This document shows, piece by piece, positions 1 through 4,386 of a stretch of DNA of 5,439 bases. The notes beneath the pieces were generated by a model, which had not been told where the DNA came from, searched no databases, and saw nothing but the letters and a program-made list of their open reading frames with translations. A program made the translations under genes and the position numbers. Numbering within the stretch: position 1 is the first letter of the stretch; every line of letters starts with the position of its first letter. Where the stretch lies: positions 1-5,439 of the forward strand of contig JASLEQ010000164.1 in the NCBI GenBank assembly GCA_030151135.1, given 5' to 3'. This DNA comes from Candidatus Sulfotelmatobacter sp. (lineage in GTDB: Bacteria > Acidobacteriota > Terriglobia > Terriglobales > SbA1).

Positions 1-43
1 TCCGTTGAAATCATAGTGTCAAGTAAGCCAAGAAGGGAGCGCC

Positions 44-691
44 GTGCGCGCCGAGATCGTAAAAATTAACGCTGAAAATCCGGAAGTCTCGCTTGTGAAG
101 TATGCCGCCGACCAGATTCGTTCTGGCGAAGTGCTGGGAATGCCGACGGACACGTTTTATGGACTGGCGGCTGATCCTTTCAACCTGCGCGCGGTGGACA
201 AGGTGTATGACATCAAGACGCGTTCGCGGCATAAGCCGCTGTCTCTGCTGATTGGAAGTGTGGACCAGGCGGAAGAACTGGCGAAGCCGCTGCCGGAGGA
301 ATTTTACGCGTTGACGCGAAAATTCTGGCCCGGCCCGCTGACGATCATTGTGAAGGCGGGCTCGAAGCTTCCGCTGAAAGTGACGGCGAATACCGGGAAC
401 GTTGCGCTGCGGGTGCCGAATGCGAAGATTCCTCTGGCGGTGGTAACGGCGGCGGCGATTCCGATTACGGCGACCTCGGCGAACCTGAGCGGGGCATCGG
501 AGTGCACCAGCGCGGAGCAAGTCCGCGACCAGCTGCAGGGGCGGATCAACATCATCGTGGACGGCGGGTCTTCTCCGCGCGACATCGCTTCGACGATCGT
601 TGATCTGAGCGATGAGACTGAGCGCTGGCGGATTATTCGTGAAGGCGCGATTCCCGCCGATGAGATTTCGAAATTCTTTGCGCAAGGATAA
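44..691 (+). CDS. tsaC: Threonylcarbamoyl-AMP synthase (TsaC/Sua5/YrdC domain)
   Basis: A 215-residue cytosolic enzyme. The family makes L-threonylcarbamoyl-adenylate from threonine, bicarbonate and ATP, the first step of the t6A37 modification on ANN-decoding tRNAs. Visible YrdC-fold motifs, in order, are PTDTFYGLAADPFN (34-47), the KxR strand KTRSRHKPLSLLI (58-70), FWPGPLTIIV (94-103), VALRVPN (120-126), ITATSANLSG (141-150) and STIVDL (183-188). The K58/R60 and S145/N147 positions expected to bind nucleotide and substrate are kept. The length fits the single-domain TsaC class; the C-terminal Sua5 domain of the ~340-residue forms is absent. The start is GTG: an in-frame TAG lies at 14-16, GTG at 44 is the first start after it, and AAGGGAG (33-39) is a good ribosome binding site. 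The YdcF-like gene follows after 21 bp, so the two are probably co-transcribed. The YciO paralogue is the main alternative, but the FWPGPLT and TSANLSG motifs fit TsaC/Sua5 better. Confidence 0.93.
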   Translation: MRAEIVKINAENPEVSLVKYAADQIRSGEVLGMPTDTFYGLAADPFNLRAVDKVYDIKTRSRHKPLSLLIGSVDQAEELAKPLPEEFYALTRKFWPGPLTIIVKAGSKLPLKVTANTGNVALRVPNAKIPLAVVTAAAIPITATSANLSGASECTSAEQVRDQLQGRINIIVDGGSSPRDIASTIVDLSDETERWRIIREGAIPADEISKFFAQG

Positions 692-712
692 CTTCGCCAC
701 GGTTGTCCGAGG

Positions 713-1327
713 ATGACAGCAGACTCCGCCAAACGGAACCATTCCTTTGCCCGATGGTTTCTCGCGATTGCCGTGTTGGCGATCGGGGCATTCCTAACTG
801 TCACATCCATTCGGATCACGCGTGCGGCCCGGCTGCAGGAACTCCCTCATGCCGACGCCATCGTGGTCTTCGGCGCAGCAGAATATTCCGGGCGACCTTC
901 CCCTGTATTGAAAGCGCGCCTCGATCACGCGCTGGAGCTTTTTCATCGGGGACTGGCTCCCGTGGTGATCACGACCGGCGGCGCGGCAGCCGATCCTAAG
1001 TTCTCCGAGGGTGGGGTTGGAAAAGATTACCTGATGCACCGTGGCGTGCCGGAGCGAAGTCTGATTGCCGAGACGCAGGGGTGGGATACGTCGGAGTCCG
1101 CGAAGCGGGTTGCGGTGATCATGCGTGCGAATGGGTTGCATAGCTGCATCGCGGTGAGCGATGCGTATCACGTGTTCCGGATTCGGCAATTACTGGAACA
1201 TGAAAACGTGCAAGCTGTGTATGTGGCGCCGCGGCCGGATTCGCGTCCGCATAGCGTGGTGCAGCGAATGGTTGCGGTCATGCGCGAGTCAGCGAGCTAT
1301 TTCCTTTGGCGAGTGGGGATCACCTAG
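713..1327 (+). CDS. YdcF/SanA-like DUF218 membrane-anchored protein
   Basis: A 204-residue protein with one N-terminal transmembrane segment (about 15-33) after a short basic stretch (K7, R8, R14), so it is probably anchored in the inner membrane with the domain outside. The DUF218 (YdcF/SanA/ElyC) fold is recognised from ADAIVVFGAAEYSGRPSPVL (47-66), the RLDHALELFHRG helix (69-80), the strand PVVITTGG (83-90), SEGGVGKDYLMHRGVPERSLI (98-118), the T126-S127-E128-S129 turn and the strand-helix AVSDAYHVFRIRQLL (147-161). Family members are linked to envelope integrity, vancomycin resistance (SanA) and peptidoglycan or polysaccharide precursor metabolism, but the reaction is not settled. ATG 713 is the only sensible start before the membrane helix; GAGG touches it directly (709-712), which is too close for an ideal Shine-Dalgarno site, so translation may partly depend on coupling to the upstream gene 21 bp away. 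Family assignment is firm and the specific role unknown. Confidence 0.85.
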   Translation: MTADSAKRNHSFARWFLAIAVLAIGAFLTVTSIRITRAARLQELPHADAIVVFGAAEYSGRPSPVLKARLDHALELFHRGLAPVVITTGGAAADPKFSEGGVGKDYLMHRGVPERSLIAETQGWDTSESAKRVAVIMRANGLHSCIAVSDAYHVFRIRQLLEHENVQAVYVAPRPDSRPHSVVQRMVAVMRESASYFLWRVGIT

Positions 1328-1359
1328 TTCCCGGCGGCAATGGGAATTGTGGGCTTGGC

Positions 1360-1995
1360 CTAGAACTGATCGATGTTATTCGTAGTGCGGATTTTGAACC
1401 AGCTATAGCGGAGCCCATTGATCTGCAGGCCGTTTCGAACTTTGGAGAAGGAGTGCTGGATGCGGACCGTCAGGCTGGAGTTTTCAGCCATCTTGGCCTG
1501 ATCGTGGCGTGCGCCTCGCATCTCGGCGATGCGACGGGCTTGGCATTGCTGGTAATCCTGGCTCTCTTGACAGAGTTCGTTTCCGTTGTCGGTATTCTCG
1601 TCGCGCAGTGTTTTGAGATCGAGATTCTCCTGAATGGCGGCGGCTAACATCTCATCATAGCGTTCGTACCAGATACGGACCGCTTTTTCAGTCTCTTCGG
1701 GAGTGTGGTTCAGTTTGTAGGCCGCTATAGCCGCCACGACTTCATCGGCGTTTTCGGCGCCCTCCATTTTGAGCCGAGGCAGCGGTCCGGCTGTAACCTC
1801 CATGTCCTCGTCGGTGAGCACTTTTTTGGAGTGCGCGGGTTTCTGTGCTTTCGCGTTGCGCGCCGCATCGGCGACGGAAGCGGGCTGCTGTGCAGTATCT
1901 GAACTGGAGGGCTGGTTTTGCGCGGAGCCGGGAATGCTGATCGAAATAGCGATCAGAAGAAGCGCATGAACGCGAGGCAGCCGCAACTCCAGCAT
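1360..1995 (-). CDS. Exported protein of unknown function (acidobacterial type)
   Basis: I do not recognise a functional family. The 211-residue product has a classic Sec signal peptide: basic start (R5, R8), hydrophobic core about 11-21 and a likely signal peptidase I site P-G-S-A/Q at 25/26. A low-complexity Gln/Ser/Pro/Ala stretch follows (26-40), then ADAARNAKAQKPAHSKKVLTDEDM (42-65), a pattern I associate with many exported acidobacterial proteins. The rest is charged and mainly helical: 80-130 is a probable helix pair with IWYERYDEML at 108-117, and 140-172 carries a Cys pair (C142, C151) that could form a disulfide. The C-terminal 35 residues are basic and polar. No catalytic motif stands out. 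It ends 32 bp from the convergent YdcF-like gene. No clear ribosome binding site precedes ATG 1995, yet the signal peptide begins well from there. A CRP-like palindrome lies about 85 bp upstream. It is a real gene by signal peptide and organisation, with no assigned role. Confidence 0.72.
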   Translation of the reverse strand: MLELRLPRVHALLLIAISISIPGSAQNQPSSSDTAQQPASVADAARNAKAQKPAHSKKVLTDEDMEVTAGPLPRLKMEGAENADEVVAAIAAYKLNHTPEETEKAVRIWYERYDEMLAAAIQENLDLKTLRDENTDNGNELCQESQDYQQCQARRIAEMRGARHDQAKMAENSSLTVRIQHSFSKVRNGLQINGLRYSWFKIRTTNNIDQF

Positions 1996-2070
1996 GCGAG
2001 AGATCTTAAAGGGTAGTCAGGCCCGAGAAAGATCACCAAAGTTTTGGGGAAAGATGATGACCTCAGTTCC

Positions 2071-2090
2071 ATTGTGATTGCAATCACAAT
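2071..2090. promoter_or_regulatory. Perfect 20-bp palindrome with CRP-type core
   Basis: The site is ATTGTGATTGCAATCACAAT, where each 10-base half is the exact reverse complement of the other. It contains TGTGA (2073-2077), six bases, then TCACA (2084-2088), the arrangement of the CRP/cAMP-receptor-type consensus. It lies between the ABM-like gene (ends 2111) and the exported-protein gene (starts 1995 on the - strand), centred about 85 bp upstream of that start, which suits an operator for the exported-protein gene. I could not assign a convincing -10/-35 pair nearby, so activation versus repression cannot be judged. The symmetry is observed; the CRP/FNR-family binder is inferred. Confidence 0.6.
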
Positions 2091-2098
2091 CGGGCAGG

Positions 2099-2118
2099 TG
2101 AGGTGTCATTTCACCTCA
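2099..2118 (-). terminator. Stem-loop over the ABM-like gene's stop codon, possible 3' hairpin
   Basis: On the - strand TGAGGTG and CACCTCA form a 7-bp perfect stem around a 6-base loop, and the stop codon of the ABM-like gene (2111-2113) sits in the loop/stem. It is placed where a transcript-end hairpin for the two-gene operon would be. No U-tract follows (the next bases are CCTGCCCG), so it is not a standard intrinsic terminator. It may instead be a 3'-end stabilising hairpin or a chance inverted repeat. Confidence 0.3.
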
Positions 2119-2434
2119 AGCCGGAGAGACCGTTGACTGCGGCAACTTCGTAGTGAGCCGCTTTGGCATCGTGCTTCGACAGGTACTGCCGGCGTTCTTC
2201 GGGAATGATTGATTCTTCGTAGTTCGGGCCAGCGACGGCGCGGATGTCGTCAATGGAGTCGAATAGCAGAATCGTAATGAATTCGACTTCGGCGCCGACG
2301 TTCCGGCGCATCAACAAACTACCGCGGTAACCCTTCGCTTTGCTGATGCCCGGGAGAAGTTCAGGTTTGAGCTGGGATTCGTAGGCATCGGCGTGTTCCG
2401 GCTTCGTGCTTCCGTGCCAAACTCTAGCGATCAT
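2111..2434 (-). CDS. Small ABM-like (antibiotic biosynthesis monooxygenase superfamily) protein
   Basis: A 107-residue cytosolic protein of the dimeric alpha/beta-barrel (ferredoxin-like) type. Recognisable parts are the first strand MIARVWHG (1-8), the helix PEHADAYESQL (12-22), LLPGISKAKGYRGSLLMRR (26-44) with the GYRG turn and second strand, the strand EVEFITILLFDSIDDIRAVAG (49-69), and the late segment NYEESIIPEERRQYLSKHDAKAAHYEV (71-97). Members are usually short dimers; some act as cofactor-free oxygenases or heme-degrading enzymes, but most of this subgroup have no known substrate, so no reaction is claimed. The start is well supported: AGGAGG (complement of 2439-2444) lies 4 bases before ATG. 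It follows the YfiT-like gene by 21 bp on the same strand, so the two are probably one transcript, perhaps both handling reactive small molecules. Confidence 0.8.
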   Translation of the reverse strand: MIARVWHGSTKPEHADAYESQLKPELLPGISKAKGYRGSLLMRRNVGAEVEFITILLFDSIDDIRAVAGPNYEESIIPEERRQYLSKHDAKAAHYEVAAVNGLSGLR

Positions 2435-2455
2435 TGGACCTCCTGCCGGGGCAAC

Positions 2456-2980
2456 TTACCACGACATGCGCTTCCGAAGTTCGGTAATGTGCGCAGTGTG
2501 ATGCCGCCCGTGCCAGGCGTACAGGGCGAGCGTTTTTTCCAGGGTCATAGGACCGAGGTCGGGATGACGGAAAGTGCGCTTCCATTCTTCAGGACCGAGG
2601 GCGCGCAGGAGGCGGACCCAGCGATCATGGAGGGAATCGAGCAAGGCGAGTGAGACTTCAATGGGCGTTACTCTTGAATCCGGCAATTCGGCCCAGCGAT
2701 CTTCGGCGTAGGGCTTGATCGTCGGGTCGTCTTCGGTGAGAGCCAGCTTGAAGCGGACATAAGAGTTGAGATGGCTATCAGGAAGGTGGTGGACCACCTG
2801 ACGAACTGTCCAGCCGCCGGGGCGATATTCGGTATCGAGTTGCGCTTCGGAAAGGCCTCTTACTGCGGCTCGCAGGTTGGCGGGCGTCAGAGCGATCTCC
2901 TCGAGTTGATTCAGCTGCTGCTCGGGTGAGGATGCGCCGTCGTACCGAAATTTGCCGACGGGGAAGCGCAAGTCGTCCAT
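2456..2980 (-). CDS. yfiT: YfiT/BstA-type DinB-fold putative bacillithiol transferase
   Basis: A 174-residue cytosolic metal-dependent protein of the DinB/YfiT superfamily. Bacillus YfiT (BstA) is a bacillithiol S-transferase that conjugates electrophiles to the thiol. Characteristic features are the start DDLRFPVGKF (2-11), GGWTVRQVVHHLPDSHLNSYVRFKLAL (55-81), the TIKPYAEDRWAELPDS segment (87-102), LDSLHDRWVRLLRAL (114-128) and the end LYAWHGRHHTAHITELRKRMSW (153-174). Metal ligands expected for the family are one His of H64/H65 plus H160 and H164. The reading frame stays open upstream to 3169, but I set the start at 2980: the family begins at this point, AGGAGA (complement of 2985-2990) is correctly spaced, and the extra 63 residues are Pro/Ser-rich with no homologous look. 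It forms an operon with the ABM-like gene. Substrate and thiol in this organism are inferred from family membership. Confidence 0.9.
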   Translation of the reverse strand: MDDLRFPVGKFRYDGASSPEQQLNQLEEIALTPANLRAAVRGLSEAQLDTEYRPGGWTVRQVVHHLPDSHLNSYVRFKLALTEDDPTIKPYAEDRWAELPDSRVTPIEVSLALLDSLHDRWVRLLRALGPEEWKRTFRHPDLGPMTLEKTLALYAWHGRHHTAHITELRKRMSW

Positions 2981-2984
2981 GAAG

Positions 2985-2990
2985 TCTCCT
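2985..2990 (-). promoter_or_regulatory. Ribosome binding site that fixes the yfiT start
   Basis: AGGAGA on the - strand, 4 bases before ATG 2980. It decides between this start and the upstream in-frame ATG at 3169. Confidence 0.75.
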
Positions 2991-3204
2991 GGGGAATCAG
3001 GTAGCAGATGAGGGTGGCCGGAGTTTGGCTTCAGAGAATATTGACCCGGGATGACAATGGGAGGGGCCGGTTTGGGTCGGCTTGTTGAGGGATCTTTAAA
3101 GTTAACCGCAAGGGCTAGTGTGCGCGTCTGTGGAGCCGCATTGGGTTTGGCTTCGAATTTGGGTTCCACGTGCCGGCGGTTTCGTGCATCTTAAGGGGTT
3201 CTAC

Positions 3205-3233
3205 GCTAAACTCACACTGCCATTGAGTTTAGC
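3205..3233. repeat. Perfect inverted repeat upstream of ku
   Basis: GCTAAACTCA (3205-3214) and TGAGTTTAGC (3224-3233) are exact reverse complements separated by 9 bases. GGGG (3195-3198) and CCCC (3238-3241) flank the pair symmetrically, three bases out of register, so a larger imperfect hairpin of about 47 nt is possible. It ends 54 bp before the ku start codon, overlapping where a promoter is expected. It may be an operator for ku, an RNA hairpin in its leader, or a dispersed REP-like repeat; the sequence alone does not decide. Confidence 0.6.
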
Positions 3234-3287
3234 TACTCCCCGGGCGCGCATGTGGGCGTGCTGCGGGAATGACGAGCGAGGGACACA

Positions 3288-4145
3288 ATGCCTGCTTCGG
3301 TTTGGTCTGGTCACTTAACGTTCGGACTTATTTCCATGCCAGTTCGACTTTTCTCCGGCGCGCGCAGCACCGGGATTTCGTTCAACATGCTGCACCGGAC
3401 TGATAAGTCGCGATTGAAGCAACAATACATCTGCCAGGCGGAAGGGGTTCCGGTCGATCGCAGCGAGATTGTGAAAGGCTACGAATTCCGGAAAGACGAA
3501 TACATCGTAATTGAGCCGGAGGAGATCAAGAAGATCGAACCGCAGACGGCGAAGACGATGGAGATTCTGGAGTTTGTGAAGACCGACGAAGTGGATCCCG
3601 TGTATTTCGAGTCGTCGTACTACATGATGCCCGAGGAAGCAGGACGGCGTCCGTATGCGCTGCTGACGAAAGCGCTGGAAGAAAGCGAGTACGTCGCGAT
3701 CGCGAAGATTACGATGCACAACCGCGAGTACACGGTGTTCTTGCGTCCGCATGAAGGCGGCATGATGCTCCACACGATGTACTACGCGGAGGAAGTGCGG
3801 AAGGTCGAAGGATTCGGGGCGCCCGATGTGGAACTGAAAGATGCCGAAGTCAAAGTCGCACACCAGTTGATCGAGGCGCTGGCGGACAAGTGGGATCCGG
3901 ATAAATACCACGACAGCTTCCAGGAAAATCTGAAGAAATTGATTGAGGCCAAGCTGGAGGGCGGGGAAGTGGCAGCCGTCGAGAAGCCGAAGAAACTGGC
4001 TCCAGTGGTGGATTTGATGGCAGCTCTGAAACAGAGCCTGGCGCAGATGGAAGGGAAGAAGAAGCCGGCGGCGACCGCTAAGGCCGAGGAGGAGCCGGCT
4101 GTCGCTGTCGCTCCGGCGCCAAAGTCTCGCCGCAAACGCGGGTAG
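3288..4145 (+). CDS. ku: Ku protein, non-homologous end joining
   Basis: A 285-residue bacterial Ku. The homodimer forms a ring that threads onto double-strand DNA ends and recruits ligase LigD. The family start WSGHLTFGLISMPVRLFSGA (6-25) is textbook, followed by FNMLH (32-36), the QQYIC...GVPVDRSEIVKGYEF region (45-67), YIVIEPEEI (72-80), the VDPVYFESSYYMMPEE segment (102-117), ALLTKALEES (124-133), the HNREYTVFLRP strand (144-154) and GGMMLHTMYYAEEVR (157-171). The core closes with the YHDSFQENLKKLIEAKLEG helix. The tail, about residues 250-285, is Lys/Ala/Pro-rich and ends KSRRKRG, like the basic C-termini that help Ku slide on and bind DNA. GAGGGA (3278-3283) sits 4 bases before ATG. It is transcribed divergently from yfiT and looks monocistronic. 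No ligD lies in the window, so its partner must be encoded elsewhere. Confidence 0.97.
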   Translation: MPASVWSGHLTFGLISMPVRLFSGARSTGISFNMLHRTDKSRLKQQYICQAEGVPVDRSEIVKGYEFRKDEYIVIEPEEIKKIEPQTAKTMEILEFVKTDEVDPVYFESSYYMMPEEAGRRPYALLTKALEESEYVAIAKITMHNREYTVFLRPHEGGMMLHTMYYAEEVRKVEGFGAPDVELKDAEVKVAHQLIEALADKWDPDKYHDSFQENLKKLIEAKLEGGEVAAVEKPKKLAPVVDLMAALKQSLAQMEGKKKPAATAKAEEEPAVAVAPAPKSRRKRG

Positions 4146-4155
4146 TTCGGTGCCT

Positions 4156-4288
4156 AGTACTCAGTACTCGGCACTCAGTGATCGGTTCTCAGAATCCGGC
4201 TCTTCATTCTTTCCTTGCGGATCGGTACGCCGGGCATCCTGCGGCTTGTGCGCAGGCATCTCCTACTGAGTACTGAGTACCGACAGTG
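4156..4288. repeat. Inverted heptad-repeat element downstream of ku
   Basis: The left part is a run of 7-base units in register: two perfect AGTACTC copies (4156-4162, 4163-4169), then units matching 5, 5, 5 and 4 of 7 positions up to 4197. The right part carries the same unit on the opposite strand: a perfect copy at 4268-4274, GGTACTC at 4275-4281 and a decayed unit at 4261-4267. A 13-bp perfect inverted repeat results (4157-4169 with 4268-4280), enclosing 98 bp. Inside is a small hairpin, CCTGCG/CGCAGG (4238-4243, 4251-4256, 7-base loop). The 4146-4386 spacer is otherwise without a gene. It resembles short heptad or REP/MITE-like intergenic repeats; I associate such AGTACTC runs with acidobacterial genomes. 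Confidence 0.65.
4238..4256 (+). other. Small hairpin inside the heptad element
   Basis: A 6-bp perfect GC-rich stem with a 7-base loop, about 95 bp after the ku stop codon. No T-run follows, so a factor-independent terminator for ku is not well supported. It could be the central stem of the surrounding repeat element. Confidence 0.3.
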
Positions 4289-4327
4289 CGTAAGGCTCCT
4301 CGCCTAGCGCGTATGCGCGGCAACCGC

Positions 4328-4333
4328 TACAAT
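4328..4333 (+). promoter_or_regulatory. Candidate -10 box for the beta-propeller lipoprotein gene
   Basis: TACAAT, close to the TATAAT consensus, lies 53 bp before the start codon, in a locally AT-rich stretch after a GC-rich one. No good -35 hexamer is found 16-18 bases upstream. Just downstream is a short inverted repeat, TCAATT (4336-4341) and AATTGA (4347-4352), that could bind a regulator. Positional support only. Confidence 0.35.
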
Positions 4334-4386
4334 GATCAATTCTGTCAATTGAATCTTTTCATTTTGAACCAGGAGTCTGCTTCGGG

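Larger units (their letters stand above)
2981..3287. other. Divergent intergenic region between yfiT and ku
   Basis: A stretch of 307 bp without a convincing gene. It must hold the promoters for yfiT (leftward) and ku (rightward). I see no strong -35/-10 pair on either strand. It contains the ku-side inverted repeat at 3205-3233 and two copies of a 10-base direct repeat GTTTGGCTTC (3023-3032 and 3145-3154) of unclear meaning. The open leftward frame from 3169 is judged non-coding because its residues are Pro/Ser-rich and the family start lies at 2980. Confidence 0.6.

Noticed and set aside
1..43. Possible tail of an upstream gene
   Set aside because: All three forward frames have stops at or soon after this segment, but 43 bases are too few to tell a coding end from spacer.
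11..742. 243-codon open frame on the - strand opposite tsaC
   Set aside because: Arg/His/Gln-rich translation typical of the antisense of a GC-rich gene; the + strand product matches the YrdC family throughout.
1328..1346. TTCCC/GGGAA inverted repeat between the convergent genes as a terminator
   Set aside because: Only 5 bp with a 9-base loop and no T-run on either side, so it is too weak to call.
2779..2810. AGGTGG/CCACCT hairpin inside yfiT
   Set aside because: It falls in the conserved VRQVVHHL coding segment and is explained by the protein sequence.
2981..3169. 63-codon in-frame extension at the 5' end of the yfiT frame
   Set aside because: The YfiT family starts at DDLRFPVGKF, a good ribosome binding site precedes ATG 2980, and the extension is Pro/Ser-rich without a signal peptide or family similarity.
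3315..3911. 198-codon open frame on the - strand opposite ku
   Set aside because: Antisense shadow; the + strand is unmistakably Ku.
4307..4318. GCGC-GTAT-GCGC short palindrome before the lipoprotein gene
   Set aside because: Four-base arms of low complexity are expected by chance in this composition.
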